Counted from the first letter of the stretch, positions 42,292 to 51,466 are shown. The stretch: DNA of 64,000 bases from Sutterella massiliensis (GCF_016899755.1 NZ_JACJJC010000007.1:87931-151930); one strand, 5' to 3'. Translations and numbers: made by a program. The notes: generated from the letters alone by a model not told the origin.

Positions 42292-43698
42292 ATGAAGATC
42301 ACCCCGATGCTCGTTGCCGCTGCCGTCGCAACCGCCATGGGCGGCGCCTGTGCTGAAACAGTCGACGCCGTTATCATCGGCGCGGGCGGCGCGGGCCTCT
42401 CGGCTGCCGTCACGATGCACGACCTCGGCCACAAGGTCGTCGTACTCGAAAAGATGACGATGGTCGGCGGCAACACGACGCGCGCCGAAGGCGGCATCAA
42501 CGCCGCCGAAACCGAACAGCAGAAGAAGGCGGGCATTCCCGATACGATCGAGCAGTTCTATCAGGACACGATGAAGGGCGGCCACAACATCAACAACCCC
42601 GATCTCGTTCGCACGCTCACGACGCACGCCAAGGACTCCGTTGCCTGGCTTGATTCGCTTGGCGCGGACCTCTCCGTCGTCGGCCGCGCGGGCGGCGCGA
42701 AGTACCCGCGTGCGCACCGTCCGCATGACGGCAGCGCCATCGGTCCGGTTGTCGTGAAGACCCTTTACAACGCCGCCAAGGAACGCAAGATCGATATCCG
42801 CACGCGCTCGAAGGCCGTCGACATCCTCACGGGCAAGGACGGCGCCGTTGCCGGCGTCAAGGTTGAGTCGAAGGACGGCAAAACCTACACGATCGACGCC
42901 AAGACGGTCGTTCTCGCCGCGGGCGGCTTCGGTGCCAACCAAGAACTTCTCGTGAAGTACCAACCCAAGCTCAAGGGCTACGCCACGACGAACCACCCGG
43001 GCGCCACGGGCGACGGCATTCTTCTGGCTGAAAAGGTCGGTGCCGCCTTGGTCGACATGGAACAGATTCAGGCCCATCCGACGGCCGCTCCCTCGGGCGA
43101 ACTCATCAGCGAAAGCGTTCGCGGCGACGGCGCCATTCTGGTGAACGCCGAAGGCAAGCGCTTCACGAACGAGCTCCTCACGCGCGACGTCGTTTCGAAT
43201 GCCGAACTCCAGCAGCCGGGCAAGTTCGCTTGGGTCATCTGGGATGACGCCACGCGCCAGAAGGCCAAACTCATGGACGGCTACATCAAGCTCGGCCTCA
43301 CGGTGACGGGCAAGAACTTGGACGAACTTGCCAAGGCCATGAACGTGCCGGCCGATGCGCTCAAGGCCACGTTCGCAACCTACGCCAAGGATCAGAAGGC
43401 GGGCAAGGACAGCCAGTTCGGGCGCCCCGACATGCCGCAGCCGCTCACGAGCGCGCCGTACTGGGCCGTCAAGGTTCAGCCGGCCGTTCACCACACGATG
43501 GGCGGCGTAAAAATCAACACGAAGGCTGAAGTGATCGGTACGAACGGCAAACCGATTCCGGGATTCTTCGCTGCTGGCGAAGTGACGGGCGGCGTTCACG
43601 GCGGCAACCGTCTGGGCGGCAACGCGCAGGCCGACATCGTGACCTTCGGCCGCATCGCCGGTCAGTCGGCGGACGCCTTCATCAAGGCAGCCAAATAA
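42292..43698 (+). CDS. Periplasmic flavocytochrome-c-type reductase, flavin subunit, variant active site
   Basis: The 468-residue protein starts at 42292 after GAAAGGAGAG and has a Sec signal ending GGACAE. FAD motif: AVIIGAGGAGLSAAVTMHDL. Compared with Shewanella Fcc3, the histidine of HPT, Glu378 and Arg381 (GELISESVRGDG), Arg402 (LLTRD), His504 (HHTMGG) and Arg544 (GGNRLGG) are kept. Met375 and Thr377 become Leu and Ser, and the loop between HPT and this block is one residue shorter. Its substrate may therefore be a fumarate relative rather than fumarate. It is close to the protein encoded at 10728. No cytochrome gene is adjacent. Confidence 0.87.
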   Translation: MKITPMLVAAAVATAMGGACAETVDAVIIGAGGAGLSAAVTMHDLGHKVVVLEKMTMVGGNTTRAEGGINAAETEQQKKAGIPDTIEQFYQDTMKGGHNINNPDLVRTLTTHAKDSVAWLDSLGADLSVVGRAGGAKYPRAHRPHDGSAIGPVVVKTLYNAAKERKIDIRTRSKAVDILTGKDGAVAGVKVESKDGKTYTIDAKTVVLAAGGFGANQELLVKYQPKLKGYATTNHPGATGDGILLAEKVGAALVDMEQIQAHPTAAPSGELISESVRGDGAILVNAEGKRFTNELLTRDVVSNAELQQPGKFAWVIWDDATRQKAKLMDGYIKLGLTVTGKNLDELAKAMNVPADALKATFATYAKDQKAGKDSQFGRPDMPQPLTSAPYWAVKVQPAVHHTMGGVKINTKAEVIGTNGKPIPGFFAAGEVTGGVHGGNRLGGNAQADIVTFGRIAGQSADAFIKAAK

Positions 43699-43706
43699 CT
43701 TTCGAG

Positions 43707-43752
43707 GCGTCGGACCGCGTCGCTTCACCTGCGCGGATCCGACGCTCTGTTT
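43707..43752 (+). terminator. Probable terminator after the third flavoprotein
   Basis: GCGTCGGA at 43707-43714 pairs with TCCGACGC at 43738-43745. The following sequence is T-rich but interrupted. Confidence 0.55.
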
Positions 43753-44307
43753 GGTTTCGTTCGAGTGCGGACGGGCGTCTTGGTTTCGAGGCTCGACGCC
43801 GCGTAATCGATCTTTCGAGCGATCCGATTCGTTCGGGCATTCACTGCAACGACGAACACGGATGTCCGAGCATTCACGAAAACGCCGACAAAGCTTTTCG
43901 TTTTCAGGGTGACGGCCGGCGGCCGCCATCCTTTTTTATTTTCAACACGTCCGTGTTTGTTTTCGAAAGACGACGCCCGCCCAAGCGGCTTCGAGCCGCC
44001 TCAGTTCGTTTTCATGCCGCACGCTTTATCGATTGAGGCGATAGATCGGTGAAAGCGAAAACATCGTCAAGCGACATTGATGCACCTCAAGTCGTCATTG
44101 ACATTACCTTCCCGCACGACGGAAAACAGCCTCCGCGGGCTCGTGATCATGATCATTGTTGACGCACGACTTCGCTCCAATTTGTCGGCGGCAAGTGCAC
44201 CGAACGTCAGCGAACACCATAGAAAACAATTGCGAAAACGAATCGAAACAAACAAATAGACAAACTTTATTGGCCAAAGCCGACTCTTGCAGATAATCTC
44301 TCAGGAC
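43753..44307. other. Long intergenic region upstream of nrdA
   Basis: I see no supportable gene here. A perfect palindrome TGATCATGATCA lies at 44144-44155. The last 250 bp are AT-rich and probably hold the nrdAB promoter and its controls. Confidence 0.6.
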
Positions 44308-44356
44308 CATCTATATTTTGTGATGACGGCTCGCACTACGCACGACATATCGTTGC
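44308..44356. promoter_or_regulatory. Candidate pair of NrdR boxes upstream of nrdA
   Basis: A 16-mer at 44308-44323 contains CTATATTTTGTG, close to the NrdR consensus ACACTATATATAGTGT. A weaker dyad ACGACATATCGT lies at 44342-44353. Their centres are about 32 bp apart, three helical turns, as in known NrdR sites. They sit just before the ribonucleotide reductase operon. Confidence 0.45.
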
Positions 44357-44404
44357 CGTAGCACCCCATTGAAGCGAGCCGGCGCCTTTTTTCGAGGAGT
44401 TTCG

Positions 44405-46237
44405 ATGCCCGTCCGAATCGATCCGAGCCGCGACGCCCTTTTCGACGAACTCGGTCTCATGCGTCTTCGCGAAAGCTACATGCGGCCGGACGAAAAGAGC
44501 CCGCAGGAGCGCTTTGCCTATGTTGCCGAAAAGTTCGCCACCGACGAAGCGCACGCGCAGCGCATCTACGACTACGCGAGCCGCCACTGGCTCTCGTTTT
44601 CGACGCCCATTCTCTCCTTCGGCCGCTCGAAGAAGGGACTCCCCATTTCGTGCTTTCTCGCCTATATGGACGACAGCGCCGAGGGGCTCGTCGACACGCT
44701 CTCCGAAGTCAACTGGCTCTCCATGCTCGGGGGTGGCGTCGGCATTCATGTCGGCATCCGCAGCGCCGACGAAAAGAGCGTGGGCGTCATGCCGCACCTC
44801 AAAGTCTACGATGCGGCGTGCCTCGCCTACCGTCAGGGCTCGACCCGCCGCGGCTCCTACGCGGCCTTTCTCGACGCGAACCACCCGGACATCATTTCGT
44901 TCGTTGAGATGCGCAAACCCACGGGCGACCAGAACCTGAAAGCGCTCAATCTGCACCACGGCGTCAACATATCGGACGCCTTCATGGAAAAAATCGAAGC
45001 CGTGATGCGCGACGCAGACGCAGACGACAGCTGGCCGCTCGTCAACCCGGCCAACGGCGAAGTCGTCGAAACGATTCGCGCGCGCGACCTCTGGCAGCGC
45101 ATCCTCGAAATGCGCATGCATACGGGCGAGCCCTATCTCGTTTTCGTCGATGCTGCAAAGCGTGCGCTGCCCGAGTGGCTTAAAAAGCAGGGCCTCTCGA
45201 TCCACGGTTCGAATCTCTGTACGGAAATTTTCCTGCCGACCGCGAAGAACCGCACGGCCGTCTGCTGCCTCTCCTCCGTGAACCTCGAGTACTTCGACGA
45301 GTGGTCGAGCGACCCGCGCTTCATTCCGGATGCCATGGCATTTCTTGACAACGTCCTGCAGTACTTTATCGACCACGCTCCCGACACCATTGCGCGCGCG
45401 AAATACTCCGCCGAGCGCGAACGCTCCGTCGGGCTCGGCGCCATGGGCTTTCATGCGTACCTGCAAAAGAAGGGCATTCCGCTCGAGTCCGCGCTCGCCA
45501 AGTCCGTCAACATGCGCATGTTCCGCCACATCCGCAGCGAATGCGCCCGCGCCGACTCGCTCCTTTGCGAGGAGCGCGGTCCGTGCCCGGATGCGGCTGA
45601 AGCGGGCGTCGCGCGCCGCTTCTCGCACTGGAATGCCGTTGCCCCCAACGCGAGCAGCTCGCTCATCATGGGCGGCACGAGTCCCTCGATCGAACCCTAC
45701 CGCGCCAACATTTACCGTCAAGACACGATTTCGGGCGCCTACATTCTGAAGAACCGCTTCCTGCGCACCAAACTCGCCGAGCTCGGTCTCGACAAGGATA
45801 CCGTTTGGGCGGACATCATCGCGCACGACGGCTCGATTCAGCACAGAGAGGACATTCCGGAAAACATCCGTGCGGTTTTCAAAACCGCTTTTGAAATCGA
45901 TCAGCGCTGGCTCGTGGAGCTTGCCGCCGACCGACAGCCCTATATCGACCAGGGGCAGAGCCTCAACCTCTTCTTCCGGCCCGACGTCTCGATCGCGTAT
46001 CTGCACGCCTGCCACTTCACGGCCTGGAAGCGCGGCTTGAAATCGCTCTACTACAACCGATCGGACAAGCTTCGCAAGGCCGACCGCGTGGGTGTCGCGG
46101 CCGAACGCAACCGCCTTGACGTCGATTCGCCGCAGCCGAATCAGACCGAGGCATTTGCGAGCGTACGCGCCGCAGAACCCGAGATCGACATGCGCGCCGT
46201 CGCCGACGACACGGGGTGCCTTGCCTGCGAAGGCTGA
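44405..46237 (+). CDS. nrdA: Class Ia ribonucleoside-diphosphate reductase, alpha subunit
   Basis: The 610-residue protein reduces NDPs to dNDPs. Active-site elements are visible: GLPISCFLAYMDD (first redox cysteine), the radical loop GSNLCTEIF (Asn-Cys-Glu set), CCLSSVNLE (second redox cysteine) and the C-terminal relay pair CLACEG. The protein begins directly with the ten-stranded barrel region. The usual N-terminal ATP cone (about 90 residues) is missing, so overall activity may not be controlled by dATP through this subunit. The start at 44405 has GAGGAG upstream. Its TGA overlaps the likely nrdB ATG. Confidence 0.93.
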   Translation: MPVRIDPSRDALFDELGLMRLRESYMRPDEKSPQERFAYVAEKFATDEAHAQRIYDYASRHWLSFSTPILSFGRSKKGLPISCFLAYMDDSAEGLVDTLSEVNWLSMLGGGVGIHVGIRSADEKSVGVMPHLKVYDAACLAYRQGSTRRGSYAAFLDANHPDIISFVEMRKPTGDQNLKALNLHHGVNISDAFMEKIEAVMRDADADDSWPLVNPANGEVVETIRARDLWQRILEMRMHTGEPYLVFVDAAKRALPEWLKKQGLSIHGSNLCTEIFLPTAKNRTAVCCLSSVNLEYFDEWSSDPRFIPDAMAFLDNVLQYFIDHAPDTIARAKYSAERERSVGLGAMGFHAYLQKKGIPLESALAKSVNMRMFRHIRSECARADSLLCEERGPCPDAAEAGVARRFSHWNAVAPNASSSLIMGGTSPSIEPYRANIYRQDTISGAYILKNRFLRTKLAELGLDKDTVWADIIAHDGSIQHREDIPENIRAVFKTAFEIDQRWLVELAADRQPYIDQGQSLNLFFRPDVSIAYLHACHFTAWKRGLKSLYYNRSDKLRKADRVGVAAERNRLDVDSPQPNQTEAFASVRAAEPEIDMRAVADDTGCLACEG

Positions 46238-47322
46238 TGCCGAAAGAAAGCCCCTACCGAACCAACCGCACAGATTTTTTTGCCAGAACGATGACCGAAG
46301 CCAACGAACCCGTCCTTGAGAGCGCACCGCAGAGCGCTCTGCGCCCTGCGAGCGGTCTGCTCGCAGGCCGAGACACCTTCAAGCCCTTTGCCTATCCGTG
46401 GGCCTACGAAGCCTTCATGCAGTCCGAACAGATGCACTGGCTCTGGACGGAAGTGCCGATGATGGAGGACGTCAAGGACTACCGCACGAAGCTCACCGAC
46501 GACGAGCGCTCGTTTCTCACGAAGATCCTGCGCTTTTTCACGCAGGGCGACATCGACGTCTCGGGCGCGTACGTCAACTGCTATCTGCCGCGCTTTCGTC
46601 AGCCCGAAGTGCGCATGATGCTCTCGTCCTTCGCCGCGCGCGAAGCCGTACACATCGCCGCCTACTCACACCTGATCGAGACGCTCGGACTCCCGGAATC
46701 GATCTACAACGAGTTTCTCGAGTACGAAGCCATGGCCGCCAAGCACGACTTCGTCGAGCGCATGACCGAAGAGAACGGCGGCAAGGCCGATCTTGCCGCA
46801 CAGATCGCCGCCTTCTCTGCCTTCACCGAAGGCATGCAGCTCTTTTCGAGCTTCGTGATGCTCCTAAACTTCACGCGCAACGGCACGATGAAGGGCATGG
46901 GGCAGATCATCGCCTGGTCAATCGCTGACGAGACGCTGCACACGGAGTCCATGACGAAGATCTTTCGCGAATTCATTCGCGAAAATCCCTCGCTCTGGAC
47001 GGATGCGCTCAAGGCGCGCATCTACGGCATTGCCGAAACGATGGTCGAACTTGAAGACCGCTTCATTGACCTCGCTTTTGGCGTGAGCGCCATGCGCCGC
47101 CTCTCGCGCGAAGAAGTGCGCAGCTACATCCGCTACATTGCCGACCGCCGCCTCAAAGGGCTCGGCCTCAAGGGGATTTTCGGCGTAGAAGAAAATCCGC
47201 TCCCCTGGGTCGACGGCATGCTCGGCGCAACGCTCACGAACTTCTTTGAAAACCGTGTCGTTGACTACGCCAAGGGCGCACTCCAGGGCGACTGGTCCGA
47301 CGTCTGGGGGCGCGCCCGCTGA
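46237..47322 (+). CDS. nrdB: Class Ia ribonucleoside-diphosphate reductase, beta subunit
   Basis: This subunit of about 361 residues holds the diiron-tyrosyl radical. AAREAVHIAAYSHLIETLG contains Glu, His and the radical Tyr in the spacing E-x2-H-x3-Y, and IADETLHTESM supplies later iron ligands. The start is uncertain. ATG at 46237 overlaps the nrdA stop as TGATG, which implies coupling. ATG at 46291 removes 18 unconserved residues but has no Shine-Dalgarno. It forms an operon with nrdA. Confidence 0.92.
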   Translation: MPKESPYRTNRTDFFARTMTEANEPVLESAPQSALRPASGLLAGRDTFKPFAYPWAYEAFMQSEQMHWLWTEVPMMEDVKDYRTKLTDDERSFLTKILRFFTQGDIDVSGAYVNCYLPRFRQPEVRMMLSSFAAREAVHIAAYSHLIETLGLPESIYNEFLEYEAMAAKHDFVERMTEENGGKADLAAQIAAFSAFTEGMQLFSSFVMLLNFTRNGTMKGMGQIIAWSIADETLHTESMTKIFREFIRENPSLWTDALKARIYGIAETMVELEDRFIDLAFGVSAMRRLSREEVRSYIRYIADRRLKGLGLKGIFGVEENPLPWVDGMLGATLTNFFENRVVDYAKGALQGDWSDVWGRAR

Positions 47323-47385
47323 CGAATGCGGATCGCGCGCAAGCTTTCACACAATCAACGATCTCGACGCAACGCTCTCGAAATC

Positions 47386-47805
47386 ATGAAAGACAACATG
47401 GAACCCAATCCGATCGCCGAAAACCCGCGCGGCATCGACCGCTTCAACGCCTTTCTCTCCGTCGCGCAAGGCGCCGCGCTTATCGCCATCGCCGCCGCGG
47501 CGCTCCTCGGGATCGGACACGCCGTCTACGAAATGTTTGCCGCTGGCAGCGCCAAAATCGGCAGCCTCCTCATGCTCTTCCTCTATATCGAGATTCTGTC
47601 GATGGTGAAGGGGTCGCGGCTCGGCACGCGTGAAATTCCGATTCATACGCCCATTGCGCTCGCGATTGTGGCGGTCGCCCGATACCTTGTCGTCGACGTC
47701 GAGCACATCACGCCCGAACTCATGCTCTACGCCTCGGGCGCCATTCTCGTTCTTGTGATCGGCCTCAAGATCGTGAGCACGATTCCTAAGAGCGACCGCC
47801 ACTAA
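47386..47805 (+). CDS. psiE: PsiE-family (phosphate-starvation-inducible) membrane protein
   Basis: The protein is about 139 residues with four helices. The PsiE pattern is clear: MLFLYIEILSMVKGSR, then IALAIVAVARYLVVDVEHI and LMLYASGAILVLVIGLKIV. The same order of a short helix, charged loop and Ile/Val-rich pair occurs in E. coli PsiE. The function of the family is unknown. The start is not firm: ATGs at 47326, 47386 and 47398 are in frame and none has a strong ribosome site. It begins close behind nrdB and may be co-transcribed. Confidence 0.83.
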   Translation: MKDNMEPNPIAENPRGIDRFNAFLSVAQGAALIAIAAAALLGIGHAVYEMFAAGSAKIGSLLMLFLYIEILSMVKGSRLGTREIPIHTPIALAIVAVARYLVVDVEHITPELMLYASGAILVLVIGLKIVSTIPKSDRH

Positions 47806-47823
47806 AAGCGATCGGAGGCAACA

Positions 47824-47873
47824 AAAAACGGCGTGCAGCCGCGGCAACTTCTGCCGGCTGCACGCCGTTTTGC
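47824..47873. terminator. Strong bidirectional terminator after the nrdAB-psiE block
   Basis: A stem of about 15 bp (ACGGCGTGCAGCCG pairing with CGGCTGCACGCCGT) is flanked by A- and T-runs and serves two convergent genes. Confidence 0.9.
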
Positions 47874-47892
47874 GTTCGAGCGAAGCACTCAG

Positions 47893-49242
47893 TCAATGCT
47901 CAAGCACGAGCACTGCTTCGACGCGACCGTCGGCGTCCATTCGTACCGCATGACGGCGGGGACGCCCCTGCACGATGAGGTAGCGGTCGATCGCCTCCTG
48001 AAGTTCGTGCATTTTCTTTTTGAGTTCGGCGACCACTTCATCGTGCACTTCGGCCAAATGGTCGGCATCCTTTTTCACGTCGCCCAAGAGCTTGAGTTCG
48101 GCGGGTGTCATCGCGCGGCTGCGCGTTTCGGCCGCATCATAAGCAGCCTGACGGGCACGGTTGAGGAGCGGATGCACGTCGGGGAAGGCCTTGACGTTCT
48201 CGGCAATGCGCGAAGAGCAGCGCATGCCGTGCATGTAGTCTTCGCTCGAAATCACGCGCATGAGCGCAATGGCGCGCAGGCAGAGGATGGCGAGTTCGCG
48301 CTCGTGCATGAGCGGGATGGCCTTGTTGAGTGCGTCGTCGGCGTCCTGAAGCGTACGGATGCCGTTCGTGAGCGCTTCGAGCGCTTCGTCGATGCGCTTA
48401 TTGTGCGCGCGCATCTTCGCGGCGAGGTCATCGGCGCGGTCCGTGCGCTGTTGCGCGCGGCCCTCTTCAAGCCCGAGACGGCGTACGTCGCGCGAGAGGT
48501 CGAAGAGTTCGTCGATTTCCTGCTCCCACTGCATCCCTTCGAGCGCCGTCACAAAAAGCTGCACCTTCGGGAGCATCGACTTGATAAGGTCCATTTCCGA
48601 GCGCAGTTCCGCTGCGAGCGGATGCTCATGCTCGGCCGGATTCAAAAGCCCCCAGAGCGAATGAATGCGAGTGGGCGCGCCCCAGCCGTAGTCGCTTGTC
48701 GCCATCGGTTCGCCGAGCTCAAGCCCGTGCTCGTCTACCCCGATGATCTGCAGGTCGCTCGCGACGGCATTCGTGCGCGGCTGGAAGCCCGACTCGAGCG
48801 CACGCTCGATCACGGGCGAGAAGGTCACTTCAAAGACGTTGTGCGAAAGGTCGCTTCCCGGCGTCCACGCGAGCGCATTGACATGCTCGAAGAGGCTCTG
48901 AACCGCTTCAAGATCGTGCGGATCGATTTCCATGGCGCGAAAGTGCGGCTCGTCGAGTTCGTGCGCGCGCTGGATGAAGACTTCCGCGGCCGTGAGGTCA
49001 CCCGAAACGCTCGTAATGGCAAGCATGGCAGGACGATGCATGCCGACCTCGGGCATTCGCGGCGCGACTTTCTCTTCGGCGGCAGGCTGCGCCTGCTGCT
49101 TCGGCGCCGTCGTTCTCGCGCCGATACGCTCGATACGCCGGGCCGTCTTCGGCTTTCTGCGTGCGAATTGCCAAACGGCACCAAGACCGAAGCCGAGTGC
49201 GCAGGCACCGAGAAGAAGACCGGTGAGAAGTTCGCTGTCCAT
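47893..49242 (-). CDS. Membrane-anchored coiled-coil protein of unknown function
   Basis: The 449-residue protein starts at 49242 after AAAGGAT. One N-terminal helix (LLTGLLLGACALGFGLGAVW) is followed by a basic, Ala/Gln-rich linker (residues 27-70). A mixed domain spans about 75-215 (PAMLAITSVSGDLTAAEVFI). Long helical segments with coiled-coil spacing span about 225-430, such as QRTDRADDLAAKMRAHNKRI and DEVVAELKKKMHELQEAID. The layout recalls cytoplasmic-facing division or envelope adaptor proteins such as ZipA, but I see no ZipA domain. No functional call is justified. Confidence 0.75.
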   Translation of the reverse strand: MDSELLTGLLLGACALGFGLGAVWQFARRKPKTARRIERIGARTTAPKQQAQPAAEEKVAPRMPEVGMHRPAMLAITSVSGDLTAAEVFIQRAHELDEPHFRAMEIDPHDLEAVQSLFEHVNALAWTPGSDLSHNVFEVTFSPVIERALESGFQPRTNAVASDLQIIGVDEHGLELGEPMATSDYGWGAPTRIHSLWGLLNPAEHEHPLAAELRSEMDLIKSMLPKVQLFVTALEGMQWEQEIDELFDLSRDVRRLGLEEGRAQQRTDRADDLAAKMRAHNKRIDEALEALTNGIRTLQDADDALNKAIPLMHERELAILCLRAIALMRVISSEDYMHGMRCSSRIAENVKAFPDVHPLLNRARQAAYDAAETRSRAMTPAELKLLGDVKKDADHLAEVHDEVVAELKKKMHELQEAIDRYLIVQGRPRRHAVRMDADGRVEAVLVLEH

Positions 49243-49581
49243 GAATGTGATCCTTTGAACGGTGTTCATGCCGAAGGCGCCGCTCGCTACGCGGCCATCG
49301 CTGCAGCGAAAAGAAAGAGTACGAAGCAGCGCCCTTCGACTCGAAGGCGCTTATTTTAACGAGCTAGACAGCGCATATGCTTACGCTGATACCTCGCGGA
49401 TAAAAAACAATCCGCTCGGAACCGCCATACGGGTTTCATCGCACTAAAGCGGCGCAAAGTACGATCCAAGTCAAATTTTCTAAATCATTTTTCATCTACT
49501 ATTGGTCGGATAATTGATCTTTCGGACGGTTCCCATATCGGGTGAACGTCCCGGATCTTCACCGGTTTTTCTCCAGCTGAA
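49243..49581. other. Divergent intergenic region with a hairpin just before the aldo/keto reductase
   Basis: This 339-bp gap is AT-rich in its second half. GGTGAA at 49541-49546 and TTCACC at 49558-49563, followed by GGTTTTT, form a short terminator-like hairpin 13 bases before the aldo/keto reductase start. It could act as an attenuator or mask the ribosome site. No gene is seen. Confidence 0.5.
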
Positions 49582-50436
49582 ATGACAAAGTCTCTTACGA
49601 AGTTCACCAAACTCTCCAACGGCGTCGAAATGCCGACCGTCGGCTTCGGCACCTGGCAGATTCCGCTCAACGAAAACTTCAAGAGCACGATTCAGACCGC
49701 TATTCAGCTCGGCTACCGCCACTTCGACACGGCGCAGATCTACAACAACTCCGTGCTGATGGGCGAAGCGATCCGCGAATCCGGCATTCCGCGCTCGGAG
49801 TTCTTCATCACGAGCAAGGTCTGGGCCTCGCATCGCTCGTACGAAAGTGCCAAGGAAGCTTTCGAGCAAGTGCGTACGCAGCTGCAGCTCGATTACCTCG
49901 ATCTCCTGCTCATTCACTGGCCGGCTTCGCAGGGCGAACCGATGGTCTGGCAGGCGCAGAACGCGGGTACGTGGCGTGCTTTTGAAGAGCTTTATAAGGA
50001 CGGGCTCGTTCGCGCGATCGGCGTGGCAAACTTTCTGCCGCACCACCTCGTGCCGCTTTTGGCGCGCGCCAAGATCACGCCGATGGTCAACCAACTCGAA
50101 TGCCACCCGGGCTACACGCAGGCGGCCGCCGTTCGCTTTTCCGAAGAGCGCGGCATGCGCGTTCAGGCTTGGAGTCCGCTCGGCCGCGGCGCCCTCATCC
50201 GTCACCCGCATCTGCTTCGCATCGCGGAAGCGCACGGCGTCACGACGGCGCAGGTCGCCCTTCGCTGGGCTGTGCAGAACGGCCTCATGCCGATTCCGAA
50301 AGCTACCGAGCTGCAGCACCAGCGTGAGAACCTCGATATTTTCGACTTCGAGCTCACGCCTGAAGAGGTCGACGAACTCACCCGTCTGCCGCAGGCGGCC
50401 TTCTCGGGACTGCACCCCGATACGGTGACGTTCTGA
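49582..50436 (+). CDS. Aldo/keto reductase
   Basis: This 284-residue NADPH-dependent reductase has the full catalytic tetrad: Asp and Tyr in YRHFDTAQIYNN, Lys in ITSKVWAS, His in LLIHWPAS. The cofactor loop is present as WSPLGRGAL and IPKATELQHQREN. It resembles 2,5-diketo-D-gluconate or methylglyoxal reductases of the AKR5 type. The gene stands alone with its own terminator. The physiological aldehyde is unknown. Confidence 0.92.
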   Translation: MTKSLTKFTKLSNGVEMPTVGFGTWQIPLNENFKSTIQTAIQLGYRHFDTAQIYNNSVLMGEAIRESGIPRSEFFITSKVWASHRSYESAKEAFEQVRTQLQLDYLDLLLIHWPASQGEPMVWQAQNAGTWRAFEELYKDGLVRAIGVANFLPHHLVPLLARAKITPMVNQLECHPGYTQAAAVRFSEERGMRVQAWSPLGRGALIRHPHLLRIAEAHGVTTAQVALRWAVQNGLMPIPKATELQHQRENLDIFDFELTPEEVDELTRLPQAAFSGLHPDTVTF

Positions 50437-50462
50437 TCGCGGCGCAATCAATGCCGACGAGC

Positions 50463-50494
50463 GCCGGAAGCAACTGCCGCTTCCGGCTTTTTTT
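50463..50494 (+). terminator. Terminator after the aldo/keto reductase
   Basis: GCCGGAAGC at 50463-50471 pairs with GCTTCCGGC at 50479-50487, followed by seven T. Confidence 0.9.
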
Positions 50495-50542
50495 GCGCCT
50501 TGTGCCGCTCGTCAATGCGACGAAAGACCAGTCCCGTCCAAG

Positions 50543-50580
50543 CAAAAACCTCCGCGGGTCCGAACCCAAACGGAGGTTCT
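50543..50580 (-). terminator. Terminator after metQ
   Basis: AACCTCCG at 50547-50554 pairs with CGGAGGTT at 50571-50578. The A-run at 50544-50548 gives the T-tract on the minus strand. Confidence 0.8.
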
Positions 50581-50635
50581 TGAAGGCGCCGCCGCAAAGC
50601 TTGGGCGGCGCACTTTGTCACGCCGGACCGACGAA

Positions 50636-51466
50636 TCAGAAGGCGGCGAGAATGGCACCCTGATATTTCTCGTCAATAAACTTCTTGAGCGCTTCAGAGT
50701 TGAGGGCGGCCTTGAGCTTCTGGAGATCTTCGCGACTGGCGTCACCCTGACGGATCGCCACAATGTTGGCATAAGGCGAATCCTTGGCCTCAATGGCGAT
50801 GGCGTCGGTTTTCGGGTTGAGGTTCGCACCGAGCGCGTAATTCGAGTTGATGACGGCGAGCGCGACGTCGTCGAGCGATCGCGGCAGCTGCGCAGCTTCA
50901 ATTTCAAGCACTTCGAGCTTCTTCGGATTGTCGACGATGTCCTGCTTAGTCGCGAGGATGCCCGCTTCGGGGCGCAGCTTGATGAGGCCCGCCGATTCAA
51001 GCACCTTGAGCGCGCGGCCGCCGTTGGTCGGATCGTTCGGGATCGCAACCTTGGCGCCCTCGGGCGTGTCGGCAACGTTCTTGAGCGACTTCGAGTAAAC
51101 GCCCATCGGTTCGAGGTGAACGGCCGCAAGGCTTTCCAGCGAAAGCTTGTGTTCCTTGGCGAACTCGTCGAGATAGGGCTTGTGCTGGAAGAAATTCGCG
51201 TCGAGTTCCTTCTCGGCAAGCGCGAGGTTGGGCTGCACGTAGTCGCTGAATTCCACGATCTTGAGCGTGACGCCCTGTTCCTTCAGCTGCGGCTCGACGA
51301 AGCGAATGATGTCGGCGTGCGGCACGGGCGAAACGCCGATCGAGAGCACGGCCGTCTTATCGGCCTGCGCCTGAGGCGCATCGGCCGCCTTGTCGCCGCA
51401 CCCGGCAAGACCCACAGCGAGACCGGCAGCAACGCAGACGGATGCAAAGAGACGAGTAACCTTCAT
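50636..51466 (-). CDS. metQ: MetQ/NlpA-family methionine-binding lipoprotein
   Basis: The 276-residue lipoprotein has the lipobox VGLAGC (Cys about 23). The NlpA fold motifs are SIGVSPVPHADIIRFVEPQL, then VEFSDYVQPNLALAEKELDA, NFFQHKPYLDEF and IPNDPTNGGRALKVL. It binds D/L-methionine or short methionyl peptides for the MetNI importer. The start at 51466 has GAGGT upstream. No metN or metI gene is in the window, so it is an orphan binding protein that may serve a transporter encoded elsewhere. Confidence 0.9.
   Translation of the reverse strand: MKVTRLFASVCVAAGLAVGLAGCGDKAADAPQAQADKTAVLSIGVSPVPHADIIRFVEPQLKEQGVTLKIVEFSDYVQPNLALAEKELDANFFQHKPYLDEFAKEHKLSLESLAAVHLEPMGVYSKSLKNVADTPEGAKVAIPNDPTNGGRALKVLESAGLIKLRPEAGILATKQDIVDNPKKLEVLEIEAAQLPRSLDDVALAVINSNYALGANLNPKTDAIAIEAKDSPYANIVAIRQGDASREDLQKLKAALNSEALKKFIDEKYQGAILAAF

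Noticed and set aside
42124..43929. A 601-codon open frame antisense to the third flavoprotein
   Set aside because: Same reasoning: FAD and active-site motifs are on the plus strand.
44067..44255. 62-codon frame upstream of nrdA
   Set aside because: It is AT-rich regulatory sequence with no ribosome site and no recognisable protein features.
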